Source of the DNA: Armillaria gallica | Taxonomy: Eukaryota > Basidiomycota > Agaricomycetes > Agaricales > Physalacriaceae | Length of the DNA stretch: 64,000 bases | Assembly (NCBI GenBank): GCA_037576215.1 | Contig: JBANDB010000001.1 | Span: forward strand, 5,704,001 to 5,768,000 | Reading direction: 5' to 3' | In this document: piece by piece, positions 12,901 to 24,828 of the stretch | Position numbering within the stretch: the stretch's first letter is position 1 | Layout: the number at the start of each line of letters is the position of its first letter | Notes under the pieces: model-generated | Seen by the model: the letters and a program-made list of their open reading frames with translations, nothing else | Database searches by the model: none | Told to the model about the DNA's origin: nothing | Made by a program: the position numbers and the translations under genes

Positions 12901-14810
12901 AAGAGTGGAGGCATTACCTTATGGGCGCCTACCAAGACTTTGAAATCTGGACAGATCACCAAAACCTCCAGTATTTCCGAAAACCCCAAAAGGTAAACCG
13001 ACACCAAGCTCGATGGATCACCGAGCTGGCAGAATACCATTTCACCCTCCATCACAAAGCCGGCACCGCAAACAAAAAGGCGGACCTTCTCTCGCGACGG
13101 GCAGACCACGACCAAGGCCAGGACGATAACGATCAAGTCGTAGTTCTGTCCCCAGAGCATTTCAGAGCCATGATTATGCCGACTATTGGAGAAACCCACC
13201 GAGATATACAGGTCGCCACCAGGAAAGCTCATCTTTGGGACAGAGCTGTTGCTGGATCCGTAGACCACGACCGTGGTATGAAAATGAAAGACGGACTCGT
13301 CTGGTACGACGGCAGAATCTATGTCCCCAGAGACCATACTCTTCGAGGGGAAATTATCGCCCGATCTCACGATCATATTACTGCTGGACATCCAGGCATC
13401 GAAAAAACCAAGGAACTCATATTATGAGAGTTCTGGTGGCCAAAGATGAAAAAGGATATCGAAGCCTATGTAAAGGCCTGTGAAACCTGCCAACGAACGA
13501 AAAGCAGTACCCAAGCGAAGGCGGCACCCCTACACCCGAATGAGATACCCTCGCGACCGTGGACTCACATCTCAGTAGACATGGTGACAGGACTACCAAA
13601 GAGTAACGGTCACGACGCTATCCTTGTAATCGTCGACCGGTTCTCTAAAGGAATCATTCCTGTCACATGTTCCACAGAGCTATCCTCGGAAGGGTGGGCG
13701 AAAATCCTATGCGACGAGGTCTACGCCAAGCACGGCATGCCCCAAGTCGTCATCTCGGATAGGGGAACGGTATTCATATCCAAATTCATGAAGGACCTCT
13801 ATGACCTTCTTCAGATCAAAGGGAACGCCTCCACGGCTTATCACCCCCAGACAGACGGGCAGACCGAGAGGGTCAACCAGGAAATTGAGAAGTATCTTCG
13901 CATGTTCGTCAATCATCTCCAAACTGATTGGGCCGAATGGCTCTCCCTTGCCGCATTCGCCCATAACAATCGCACCCACTCCTCCACCGGCAAGAGCCCC
14001 TTTGAAGTCAATTACAGCTATAACCCCTCAGTTCTACTGGGAGCAAAACCGACAGTCCCATTCCGAACCCCCGCCTCCGGCACCTTCGTCTCAAAAATGC
14101 AAGACATCCATGCCTCCACCCAAAAATCACTCGAGAAGGCTGCATCGCAAATGAAAGCACAATACGACAAAAACAAGCATGCAGCCATCGAATACAAAAT
14201 AGGCGACAAGGTCTGGCTTGACACTACCAACCTCCACCTCCCTCGTCCAAAGAAAAAACTTGACGATAAACGGACAGGCCCCTTTGAAATCACAAGCAAG
14301 AAGGGTGACTCCGCCTACACGCTTAAGCTACCAACCAGCTGGAAGATTCACACCACCTTCAATGAAGCATTACTCACTCCTTATATCCTGCTGGCATTCC
14401 CCAATCAAGAACAACCGCCGCCGCCACCACCAGATTTGATCGACAATGAAGAACACTACAAAGCCGAAAAAATCCTAGACAGCAGGCAGCGGAACGTCCG
14501 GGGAAGATGAGGCGAACCATCCAGGAGAACCACCAATTACTTCGTCAAATGGAAGGGGTACAGACCAGAGTCAAATAGCTGAGTAAGGGAGAACGACATG
14601 GACGCAGACGAGCTCATCGAAGAATACCTCGCTGAACACGTAGACCAAGTCATCCACGAAAAGGAGGATTGGGAATACCACATCGACCCAAGGACCAGAA
14701 AAAAGCTAAGAAGTTGGGAGGAGTTATACGAACTATGGGACATATTCAGAGGAAACGACGACTCATCGACGGAGACAAAATCACCCTTCAAACCGGGAAC
14801 CATACCTTAA
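9852..14810 (+). pseudogene. Gypsy pol (protease, RT, RNase H, integrase, chromodomain), four in-frame TGAs
   Basis: The frame is -1 relative to gag and is free of indels to 14810. Domains in order: aspartic protease (ALVDSGCTSS, about 11240); reverse transcriptase (KLRPVQDYRKLN about 11990, catalytic YLDD about 12306); RNase H (EADASEGAIGAVL about 12745, then ELLAIMLALEEW and WTDHQNLQYF); integrase with HHCC zinc finger (GHPGIEK through CETCQ, about 13385-13490) and D,D,E core (VDMVTGLP, VISDRGT, HPQTDGQTERVNQE); and a C-terminal chromodomain (YFVKWKGYRPESNS, about 14540), which in chromoviruses directs insertion to marked chromatin. In-frame TGAs are at 10242, 13425, 14508 and 14580. The last replaces a conserved Trp of the chromodomain, so TGG-to-TGA. 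Not functional as it stands. Confidence 0.92.
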
Positions 14811-14832
14811 TGACAGTCAGGACGCCTGCCTT

Positions 14833-14845
14833 AAGGAGGGGGTAA
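14833..14845 (+). promoter_or_regulatory. Polypurine tract of the Gypsy element
   Basis: AAGGAGGGGGTAA lies immediately before the 3' LTR and would prime plus-strand DNA synthesis. Confidence 0.8.
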
Positions 14846-15246
14846 TGTTATGATTTATTCACTTTTTCCTTTATCTTATCTTATCTTTCACACCGGACCA
14901 ACCGGGCCGCTATCCACAGGGGAATCATGTAAACGTTCCCATGTTATCTCTCGATTCCCCACGTTCTCGCTTCGCTATTGCATGATGCGGCTCCAAGTCC
15001 TTGTACTTCGTTATTGACCACTCACGGTCATCTTATACTTAGACCTTCATCTCTCGTATTTAAGTAGTAGTTCTCACTTCATGTACGCCAGCCTCAAACT
15101 AACTTTAATCCATACTGAATCTATTGCTTAATCCCAGGCCAAAGAACTAAAGACTTAGTCGGAACGCCTATTACTAAGGAAACATTGGTGACTGCCCGAA
15201 CGCGAGACAGCCGGTGTTTATCCTTGATAGGAATTCAGGTCTAATA
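14846..15246 (+). repeat. 3' LTR of the Gypsy element
   Basis: 401 bp, directly repeated with 6810-7210. Relative to the 5' LTR it carries CCGG, CACG, TTGA, CATC, TCAA and ACAT where the 5' copy has CTGG, CATG, TCGA, CACC, TCGA and ACGT. All six are transitions. It is followed by the TSD TTCTC at 15247-15251. Confidence 0.95.
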
Positions 15247-15251
15247 TTCTC

Positions 15252-17330
15252 CCTTGAAGCTACTGCAGCACAAGATTCTGCTCAGCGTCACCAGGAATTG
15301 AATGTTCCAGTAGCATCAAAATTTTTTGGTTGCTACAGATGTCGTCAAGGCACCACTGATAATGAAGCCTGTGAGCTCAGGTTAGAGCAGCTAGCAACTG
15401 TCGCTGTTTCTTTGTTGTATCTTCATCCATGGCATTAGAGGACTTGTTCATTGACATTTAGCACCTTGCTATGGATGATGCCGCAGGGCAGTGATCAGAC
15501 TCATCACTGCAAATACTAGCATACTCAATCAATGAAACACAATCCTCATCTTCAGAGGCAGAACAATGGTGGATATGGGGTCAATATACAGCAAGGGTGG
15601 ACATCATGACAGTCAATGGTCAAGGTGGGCCTGGCTGCCTGTCAAGGTCACATTACCTTGTTCCGTTCTTTGCCATCGACCACCATGATACCCAAAGCCA
15701 AAGTTCTACCCCTCCCTTGAACTGACACTGTCCTCTGACAGTGACCAGGACAGAAATGACACCAATTTTGTTGTGGCAAATATACACCTTTCTCGAGTCC
15801 AGTGTGAGACAATGCTCACCAATATTACCGAAGGTGCCAGTAATTGTGCTGGAAGATTTCAATGGAATTATTACAACCAGTACACGCTCATATGAAGCTT
15901 TGGATAAGGCGAACAGTACAGGGAAGAACAGTACGAGTCATATTCACTAATGCAAAATCCTGTTCTCAAGCTTACTGACAGAATCTGCCTTCTATGTCAC
16001 TGGGAAGGCTACTGCCTCATTCTGTCATGCCCAATGTCGGTATTTGTAGACAATCTTCGGGGACAGCAGAGCAGCTCGTCGAATTCATTCTTGCAATACT
16101 ACTTCATTATACAAGATTACTGTATCTCACTGGTGACAAGAACAGTGACCATGACATTCTTGCTGGCTCTGTTAGCGGTGAAGCAGTTTTGCTGCATTTG
16201 CTCAAGTGCTATCATGCTCAAGACAGCCCCATCTTCGCTCAATGCTTGAAAGAGATTGTGCCCGAGATACTGAGTGCACCATGGTGGATCGTGTTCTGAA
16301 TTCATTCTACCATTTTTGAAGGAGCCGTTCAACCTAAAGTCAGGTAATGTTGTGGTTATTGGTCACTACAGTCCTTGCAACTTCAAAGATGGCCCCCAAG
16401 TGCTGCATTTTGTGCTCATTTTCCTGCTGGTGTCGTATCCACAAAAAGTATGTCACCCTTCATTATTTCACCACAGGCTCAGCTATCTTGTTTAATGTCA
16501 TAGATGTCCTCATCTGCGGAGAAACCAACGGTAGTCTTGGGCAACTTGTTTCGCAAGCAGATTGTTCTTTTCTCACACATATCTGTGAGAAGGAGAGATG
16601 GAACACTGGAAAATCTCATTTTACACCTCGTCTTGCGTCAAACAGAATCGCGCTGCATTTGTTGCCCATTGCTGCCAGAAAAGGGTTCGCTAGTCCAGCT
16701 GTAGCCCATTTTCAACTGATCACAGACAATACTTCCATGGAACCAAGAATACCTCTTTACTGACTACTGCTCTTATCAACCCTGTGTTTCATCTCAAGTT
16801 GTTCTGAGTTCAAATTCCACTTCAGGCACTGTGCAATGATCCCTGAGGCACACAAGGGCTATCCTACAATACCAATAGACCCTGATCTGTAAAGATCTCA
16901 AGCACAATTTAACCATGCGATGGCATGACTCCATGATGATTTTAGTAGATATCAGCAAGCAGCGAGTGAGGGTACCACCCCAAAAGCAAGGTCACCATGC
17001 ATGCCTATGAGCACGCTGGCAGTATACAGGCTAGGCAAGCAGAACTCGGTTTTAGCTCTTTTTGGATGTGGATCAAATTGTCACTGTAGGATCAGTCTAT
17101 TGTATCAGGATTTGTGCTTACCTACACCCCTTGATAGGACATCAGTCTGTGACTGTGCAACATACAGGCAGCTTTTCCGGCGACTTCCTTATTGTGCATG
17201 ACCCTGACATCGTCTGGTGGACTACCTTTAGTATTTTCAGCCAAGGGCTAGTTGTGGAATGAGGAACCATATGCAGAATACATTATAGCAATGTATTAGG
17301 ATAAGTCTTCCAGGAAATATATCAGCTTTT
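15252..17330. other. Left duplicate continued, no intact gene
   Basis: Collinear with 59777-61915 of the right copy, with heavy CpG-to-TpG/CpA change. Frames of 60-138 codons exist on both strands and match frames in the right copy, but I recognise no domain. The right copy carries a 97 bp retroposed insert (60499-60595) that is absent here at about 15984. Confidence 0.5.
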
Positions 17331-17497
17331 TGCATGATTTTTAGTATCTACCTCAGAAGCGGCATCGACTCGCTAGTTATATATGTGCCTACAGTAGTGC
17401 TACTAGAGCACATACAAGCCGGAAGCAACAGACTACACTGGGCTATAGGACTACAAGACCCGAGTGAAAGGTACAATCACAACTTCATAAAGAGGAC

Positions 17498-17884
17498 TTG
17501 CAGACACAATACCAAGTGCAAAGACTACTCACGGGTATATCAATGCAATATTCACAACATTATGAGTCTTGCGACCTCTCATTTGTGGCTGGACAAATTT
17601 CCTATGCCAGTTCTCAGACCTGTGCATCATCTTACATGTCGCCATCCTATGACCGCACTGGTGCCACCACACAGAGCAGCCCTTTTGTATCTCCCACTGC
17701 ACTATTTACTGGTACCCTCTCATCATATGCCCACAATATACCCCTCTCTGGAGGCTCTTCACATCTTGGCGACCCTCCATTCTTCAGTTCACCCTATCAG
17801 CAAACCAACTCTGGGTCATTTGGGGGTATCGGCAGTCAGGCAGATACTTACAGAGCAATACCCAGTCCCCCTTGTACAACATGA
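17498..17884 (+). pseudogene. Truncated DUF6699 gene (N-terminal part only)
   Basis: The 128-codon frame matches the Ser/Pro/Tyr-rich N-terminal part of the gene at 62082-62996, from MQTQYQVQRLLTGISMQYSQ through GSFGGIGSQADTY. Similarity ends at about 17881, before the conserved DUF6699 domain, and the frame stops three bases later. A short segment present in the right copy (about 62443-62457) is missing. It cannot make a DUF6699 protein. Confidence 0.75.
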
Positions 17885-17999
17885 TAAATAGGGTCATGTG
17901 CAGCAGAGCCCGCTACCTTAACTGGGCCCCAGTCCAATTTTTGCCGATCAGAGGTTCCTTGGGGTTCAGCATTGATCCTCGAGACCATTTTCTTCGTTT

Positions 18000-19640
18000 G
18001 ATAACTACTGGATAAAGTGGGCAGCCATTGTAAGTGTGGCAAATCCGAGTCCTCAATCAGCTTTGGGAATTCATGGCAAAGCAGAAGGTATTGTGGATGC
18101 TCCCAAAGAAGAAGAATATTACTAGAAATTCAAACAAAATACATTGCTTTCGAAAATGGGAGCATTAGACATTGGAAGGGGAGGCATGGCATTTAGGATG
18201 CAGTGCTTGCAGGCACTGACATCAGCAATGAGATCCTTGATACAAAAATGTGGAATAGTTGATGGCGGGGCACCAGGTGGCTGATGAGGTACGTTCATAC
18301 ATGTACGGGGCAGGTTATGAGCTGTGATGTCCTGTCAAGCTCAAGGCCAAGACGCTGGCTTTCCTCAGTATCATCTTGAATAGTGCCATATAGAAAAAAT
18401 GATATGTAGTTGTGTGCCTCAATTGAAATGATATTGGGGAACAGATTACGATCACTAAAGGTAACGTTCTTGACAACAACGATAACAGAGTTGTCTGTAT
18501 ACTCGATTCTTGGAAGGGGGATGTAGCCAGCCTGAAATATATCAGTCAGAATGATAATTGAAAGTAGCGGCAGAACTAGACCTTCTCAATCAACATTAGG
18601 CTACGAATATCACCCCCAAGTTCACTTTTGAATGTCAACCCGCCGTCCTCAACAAAGAAGATCCTTCATGAGTCAAGTCCATCGACCAGTAAAATTCCGG
18701 CTAATAGTGTCATCTCCTGTCCCATTCAACTAAGTAGCGCCGCTGAAAATCCTATCAAAGTGCTCCATGTATGTGCCATCTGATCCATAAAAAGCCTTGC
18801 AATCTGTCCTTTTACATCTGTCAGACCCAGCCTGAGGTTCAAGAATATATCCAGTCTTCAAGACTACACTTTGCAGTCATTCAATACCCTCTCTGAGCCA
18901 TGCATGTAGTTCAGGATTGCATAGGGTATTGTTGGTATGTGTGTAGAAAGGGTCAATGATGAAGTCCATTGACAAAGCGCTCCAGAATTGCATGTAGTTG
19001 GATGAGTGAGGATTGAAGCTTGCTCTGAAAAAGGGATAAGAAATAGCAAATAGAAAGCAAGGCATGTAATTATGTTCTTCACAACCCCCAATAGCCTCGC
19101 TCTTGGTGCTGTTTATGATGCCTCACCTATAGCCTGCATACTCTCCAATATAGTCCAGCAGCCAGTGCAAGGGCTCTGATAATGGTTATGTTTTGACACT
19201 CAACTGCAACCTATGTGAAGGACGTCAGAACACAAGTGAAAGATAAGTAACCAACAAAATGATACCTTCTTCACCCTTCAAATCCACTGCTCCCACCTTC
19301 CCTTACTGAAATAATCCTCAATCAAAAGCTGCTTGCCACTGTGGAACAGCTTATCGTTTGCATGATCCTTGTTCTGCTGATGTATTCAATAGACAATTCT
19401 AGACGTGCCATGAGTATATAATGCACTGAGGTGAAAATACTATGAACATTGACTTTTGCCATGATACCTGAGACTATTTTCCCTTCCTCATCACTCGTGC
19501 TGACCTCAGCGTCAACCGATCTTTTGACTGTCCCAGCATCAATGTTGATGGTCGTTGGGCTAGCCATTCGCCCTGGGAACCCAAGTTTCAAGCCTCTCCT
19601 CATCAGAACAAATGACTCTCAGGAGCAGCCTCATCGATAC
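18000..19640 (-). pseudogene. HAM1-like (fungal lipid-binding BPI/LBP-like) gene remnant
   Basis: Pieces on the minus strand, spread over several exons and frames, resemble the N-terminal domain of fungal HAM1-like proteins. They include LLIEDYFSKGRWEQWI (about 19300), EPLHWLLDYIGEYAGYR (about 19140), FYGSDGTYMEHFDRIFSG (about 18760), EDGGLTFKSELGGDIRSLML, PLPRIEYTDNS (about 18500) and FPNIISIEAHNYISF (about 18440). Introns of normal size separate some pieces. At least three in-frame stops and two frameshifts are present. One stop lies in RWT-TGA-LMKDLL, where Arg (CGA) is expected. The family is thought to bind lipids. The assignment rests on motif memory and is moderate. Confidence 0.5.
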
Positions 19641-19705
19641 TTAGCCAGTGTGGGCCGTTGCAAGCATGGCAGGTATGAGTCCAAATTCCGGGTCGCACTG
19701 TGCGT
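19640..19705 (+). repeat. Short dispersed repeat, copy of 4145-4210
   Basis: See the entry at 4145. The copy here is on the opposite strand, between the HAM1-like and C14 remnants, and retains CCGGGTCGC where the other copy has CCGGGTCAC. Confidence 0.5.
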
Positions 19706-19966
19706 CAACATCCATATGAATCACCAGAAGCATTGTATTTAGTAACCCAAAATCAACATTTCACCTAGGTACCGTCAGCATAAGCCTACGATGCTGAAGA
19801 TGTCACTACAGAGCAAGCTTCTAAGTTTCAATATGTGGAGTATATTTATATACAATATAAAAACATCCTGGCATCACCAGTCTGAACAGGGGGACTTGAC
19901 GTCAATTGAACCAGACAAGATCAAATATTCTATCAATATCAGTCCTGATACCAAAGGCATGTATTG

Positions 19967-21054
19967 TTACGACAAACCTACTGCGACTGGTGTTTGGGAT
20001 TGGAGCTGGGGGAGGGCTTTAATAAGATCCACGTATGTGGCTCTATCCTTCAAGACACCAGACCTCAGGGTTTTGATGAGCAAGTTTGTGAAGATTCCTC
20101 CCCACACCTCCATCCCTGCCTTCTTTACCCATTTGGCCTTTGCCAACTCGTTTTCCATGCACGTGGCCACAATAACATGGGAATCCATGTCAGGGCTCCA
20201 GTCCTCTGTGACAATAGATATGACATTCGGATCAGACAAAACTCTGAGGGCATCGCTGGCGGCGAAGAGCATATCCTTGAGCGAGAGGCCTTCAAGCGGG
20301 GGAATAGATCACACTCCCTGACTTATTGTTCGAGTGACACTGCCTGCATGGCAGCAGTCCAATATGAAAGTGATTTGGTTCCCTTTCATCCTGGCAATAT
20401 GTACGAGAATAACATTGAGCTCATGGTCGGTGATATCGGGGATGAGCATGCCGTTAATGTCCCAGGTATTACGATCCAGAGGGCAAAGTGCCTCAACAAA
20501 ATTCTGTGGATCATTGTCATGCTCCTCATCAAAATCAGCATCTTCGTCCAACCATAGATAGCGAGTACCATGTCTGGTGAAAAAGATGATGATAGGGTCT
20601 CCATGTTTGATATCGGGATTCGCAGCGAGACCAAGAAGAAGGGATAGAATATTGGCACAAGAAGGAACTGAGCCCAAGTCTGTGTAAGTATCACTTTCAC
20701 TTGTTGGCACGAGAAGGCGTTGGATTTGCTCTTTAGGAATGTCAAGGTCTTTAATCAGGTAGTCACTCATCGCCAAAGCATCTGCGACACATCCACGTAA
20801 AGGGTAGGACGAATACCCATCGATACCCATCAGTACAGCCCAAATTCTATCGGGTCCAATGGGTAATTCCACCTGTGTGGGTGGTCATCAAAGGTCGATG
20901 TTGAGCTATATAGGGATCCACTCACTTCCAATGTCGAACAGCCATTTTCGTCTTTATCCAGAAGGAACATAAAGTAGTTGTCCCATGATGCCAACAGACT
21001 ACATGATAGAGCCCACAATGGATGCAGGGAGGGGACAGTGACAGCGAAGTCCAC
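19967..21054 (-). pseudogene. Caspase-like (C14/metacaspase-type) peptidase gene with one nonsense codon
   Basis: Exon 1 (20936-21054) encodes MDFAVTVPSLHPLW... and joins exon 2 at 20872 across a 63 bp intron with a GTGAGT donor and CACAG acceptor. Exon 2 has the C14 core: WAVLMGIDGY, PLRGCVADA, then the His-dyad region FFTRHGTRY and the Cys-dyad region FILDCCHAGS. Metacaspase-like proteins are Cys proteases acting after basic residues. The usual small residue before the catalytic His is Arg here. After TISQGV comes an in-frame TGA (20309-20311). The same frame then continues with IPPLEGLSLKDM to 19967 with no indel. Arg fits the stop position (CGA-to-TGA). I call it a pseudogene with one lesion; a truncated product containing both dyad residues remains conceivable. 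Confidence 0.8.
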
Positions 21055-21059
21055 AGAAG

Positions 21060-22150
21060 CAAAATCACTTCGCTATCATGTGATCCAACTCATAGCCTTT
21101 CGCTGGAGTTTCAATAGAGCAGAAGATTTCTTGACCCCACTCGTTCTGGCCTTTGATTATTTATTTCCTGACTCGTTTTTATTCTATAGCCTTGCCTGGA
21201 AACTATGGTAATGTAAGGTTCGGTTACTTCTGCCGTGCTAACATATGCCTTCCTCAGATCATTCAATGGTACCCCAACAGAGTTAACACAATGGCATGCA
21301 AGGTATGTATTCGATGTTATTACACAGTTCCCTGGTCCAATCCTTTCCTTCATTGATATAGCAGCCTGGAGTACCGGTCAATATGGGGTAAGAAAAAGAC
21401 ATCGAGCTGTATGATTAGATTCTTACCTACGTCAGTATGAGATGAGCTAGCTTCAAGTGTTTGCAACTGTCCTATCCTCGCCATCATCTGTGATTTCCCT
21501 TGTCCTGCACCCTTCTCGCACCCGTCGACGTCTCATCCAACCTCCGCAAACCACCCTGATGACGATCTAACATGCATCGGACTCCCGAAATTCACTTTCA
21601 TGACCTGTCCCTTCTCTACTAGATGCTGTCCATCCACACCAAGAAGCTCCGTCCGACACACTCCCATCCATGCTATTAATAGAAAGCACCCTTGCCAGTC
21701 CCTCCCTCCGCTAACACTCTACCCTCCGCATACACCCTGGGCCACAAGGACTCAACATTCTCCTTCTGCTGTGCCTACCTTTGACCAATACATTTCATCC
21801 CTTGAAGATCTTTGGGTATACTTACGCATAAGTCCTAGGTCTTCGCCAGCTTTCAATCTATTGCCTCACTTTGCACTCAGCGAGGTTCGCACACTGACTA
21901 CTACAATCAATCTAGTCGAGCTTGGATATCTGTGATGTAGATGATAATTGGGCTTGCTGCCTGCACTGGTATGTGTCTGAACACACAACTCCCACTGACG
22001 TTAATAATGATAGGTACCTCTGCGTCTTATCTAATCTTCTGAAGGATCTCTGGCAATGTCAGAATACTCCCTCGAGGACATTTCTCAAGTATAAGGTTCA
22101 TTCGCACATGCATACTTGTACAATGCAATCGTCTATGTGATGCACTATGT
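21060..22150. other. No recognisable gene
   Basis: About 1.1 kb between the C14 and F-box remnants. The longest frame is 111 codons (21600-21935, plus), Ser/Pro/Thr-rich, without a domain. It probably includes the upstream region of the C14 gene. Confidence 0.5.
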
Positions 22151-22158
22151 TATATATT

Positions 22159-23547
22159 CTAAATTTCTCCCTGTCTATGGGAAATCAATTTATAAGAACT
22201 ACCCAACTGGTGGCAGAAATCCAGTCGATCCCAGAACTCCTTCAACATTTCAGGCATACGTTCACTACCGTATTTGAATTCAATGAGGAACTCAAAGGGT
22301 GAATCAAGGTTGGCTGGGACATGTGCTTCCATCGACCCTACCAGTGACTCGGATAAGAACCACATACTGTGAGGTCCATGGGTCTCGATAGTGAGGGATA
22401 AGCAAGAGAGATCTTGCATCCATCTCGGTCTCCTTATTCCCCTGATGTCCACTGCTGATGCAGTCAAATCAGCCAGCAGTGAATCCAATGCTCCATCGTA
22501 CACCCCAGTCCAACGAGTGAAACCCAAACACATCACTTTTATCCACGGTATGAGACAAACCAAGTTTGAGATTGAATAGAGGGGGATGTTGTACATCTTG
22601 ATTGTGTGCAAGGACACATAACATCCGGAACGTCGAACCATATCGCAAACTGGAGAAAGTGTGTTTACATGCAGTTCAGTCTCGTGGATATTGGAGGAAC
22701 CAACTTGAGCTGGTTCTACAGCAAGGGTTTCAAGGTTGGGCATACTAACTGCATTCAAGGTACGCAGGTTCGTCGCACAGAAGTAGGATACTGAAGACAA
22801 CATCGTCGGATGTGGGATCTGGTTGGAGTGAATGAATATGTCTGCATATAGCAGCTCCAAGCTTTTCAGACTGGACACACTGGCCAATAGTTGGATGACC
22901 TCATCATGAATATCAGACTGCATGCATAAGCAAATGTCCAAAAAGTGAGTGATGTTGCGAGCTGGAAATTTCAGGTTGGCGTTGGTTCCGAGACCAGTAA
23001 AGGCCAACCATCCCAGACTCGCAGCTGTGGAAAAAGCTACAATGTCTGTAGTTCCCGACATATCCAATGTGCACAACTCTACCAAAGATGACTCTATTCG
23101 GGGGCAATAATCGAAGAGATGGTTGAGGAAAGATAAATGTCATGGACCGATCTTCAAAGTCACGGTCCTCCAGCGATAACCTTCTCCGAGTAGATACTGG
23201 AAGCAATGGACACTGGCGTAGTCGGAGGGATCCTGTTCGAGACCATAGAATTCTATATCCAGCGAATGACTCCCCGAACATTCCATCACTGCAAGCACAA
23301 GTGAATCCCAGGCTTTCAGACCCAGGCCACCATCCCTGCGACCCATGACAACCTTCATATTGGCCCAGACATCGGGACAAGCCTCTAGGATTATACCTCG
23401 CCAATCTGCACAAACTTGAGAGATGACATATGGTGTGTCTCTGGCATTACCCACGAGTAGTGGTCCTTCTTCTGCATCTTTTGTTGCCCTGAAAATTTTG
23501 GTCCAGAGTTCCACTGGCAAGGCAGCAACAGTAGAGTCGTCAGACAT
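22159..23547 (-). pseudogene. F-box-like protein gene, single in-frame TGA
   Basis: One frame of about 462 codons runs from the ATG at 23547. The N-terminus is an F-box-like motif (LPVELWTKIFRATKDAEEG, then VISQVCADWRGIIL), followed by a leucine-rich, repeat-like region to the end. F-box proteins recruit substrates to SCF ubiquitin ligases. The agaricomycete versions form very large, fast-evolving families. The frame is interrupted only by TGA at 23140-23142 (KIGP-stop-HLSFLNHLF), where CGA would restore Arg. No indel was found. An upstream in-frame ATG at 23595 exists, but the one at 23547 directly precedes the motif. Confidence 0.8.
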
Positions 23548-24808
23548 CTTGTGTGGTGTCAAGAGATGCAGCACTTTAAATAACACTAGGCTCACCAGGT
23601 GGGAAGATATATGCTCAAGTGATTAGAAGGGACAATGGAGCTCAGCGTCGACGCAGATGCCTGTTGCAGGTTTGGCAAAATGGTCACATGATAATATTTT
23701 ACATTTAAGGTAATAATAATTGATTACCTATGTACCTAAACAGAATAGCGATAGGCCTCGTATGTTAACATCTGTACCTTGACTTCAGCTTCCCCCAATT
23801 TATGCCATCTCAACCACCATTGGTAAGTGTCCAGTACACGCTCTGTGTAACGGAAAGGACTACTGGGTGCGGCCACCCCAGACCAAGATTTAGTGGACAC
23901 AAAGGAAATCACGAAATCACCACCGAACCTAGTCCTGCAATTGGCCAGGTTGGGAGAAAATGCATCCAGCAATGCATCCGTAATGAACTCCCACCATTTC
24001 TGCCAACTGTCACAGTAAACCCAGACCCCTGGGTCATCCCCCCAGGTTCGCTGAGTACAATGCCATTCACCAGTGCTTTCTAAAGCCATGTCTTCATATA
24101 TGATAAGCTTGAATAGAGATTTCTCCGGTTGGATCCACGTTCGTAGAACCTGGAGTGCCCAAGCGAAGGATCCGGAGGTCAAATCCACTTCAAATCATAA
24201 CATGTCGAGATGTTTGAAATGTTTGAGAGACAGTATTTCCTCCTCTTCATCATCGTTTGCTGCCAGTTTCAATGAGTGATTCAAATATTAATAGCCAGGG
24301 ATGTATGCTCACCTCCTAGGGTCAGATCATGTACCGAAGTCCCCCACGTATCCCAGATCTCTGAGTCAATACTGACGAAGGTTCCAAACCCCAAGGTGAG
24401 CTTGTAAATTTCAGATCCATTCAACCTTTGAGGCCAGGCAGCATCAATATCTGAGAGACTTAAATGCTCTTCCAACAGTCCAACTAGGTTATCCATGATA
24501 AGTGCAAAGCTGCTATAGGTAGGAAACCTGGTGTGGTATATGGCAAGTTCGGTCAGAACACAAGCGTATTCAGGTACGGGTTCAATAGGCAAATCGATCA
24601 GGTGCATTAGGCCATGGTCTGCATGCCAGGTGTCATCCAGGATACTATCTTAGCCATTCCCCCCAACCTTTTCAAACATTCAGCAAGTACCTTCAATGGG
24701 AGATGGTTGGACTTTACTATAAAAGGCACTGTTACTTCGTTGATGTGCTCGGTAACAGGCAGCGTGCAAATGATACTAGTGTCTAGATTGTCAATCTAGA
24801 TACTAAAT

Positions 24809-24828
24809 CACACACACACACACACACA
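24809..24828. repeat. (CA)10 microsatellite
   Basis: Ten CA units near the left end of the 1.5 kb insertion. Confidence 0.95.

Larger units (their letters stand above)
6810..15246 (+). mobile_element. Ty3/Gypsy chromovirus LTR retrotransposon, complete but inactivated
   Basis: The element is 8,437 bp. It has two 401 bp LTRs starting TGTTATG and ending CTAATA, and a 5 bp target-site duplication TTCTC (6805-6809 and 15247-15251). The matching empty site is present at about 59770 in the right-hand duplicate. Order: LTR, self-priming site, gag, pol (protease, RT, RNase H, integrase with C-terminal chromodomain), polypurine tract, LTR. Gag and pol frames are unbroken by indels but carry seven in-frame TGA codons, all explicable as CGA-to-TGA or TGG-to-TGA. 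The LTRs differ at six positions, all transitions. Confidence 0.95.
4397..17881. repeat. Left copy of a segmental duplication (interrupted by a Gypsy element)
   Basis: Sequence 4397-6809 plus 15247-17881 is collinear with 56938-62481. The left copy is depleted in CpG relative to the right. Over a 180 bp comparable stretch (right 61381-61560, left about 16778-16980) the right has 13 CpGs and the left keeps 2; the other 11 are TG or CA. The left copy ends within the DUF6699 gene, and a different gene cluster begins at about 17882. Confidence 0.8.

Noticed and set aside
17848..18042. 64-codon minus-strand ORF as a gene
   Set aside because: It spans the break point of the left duplication and has no support from the right copy.
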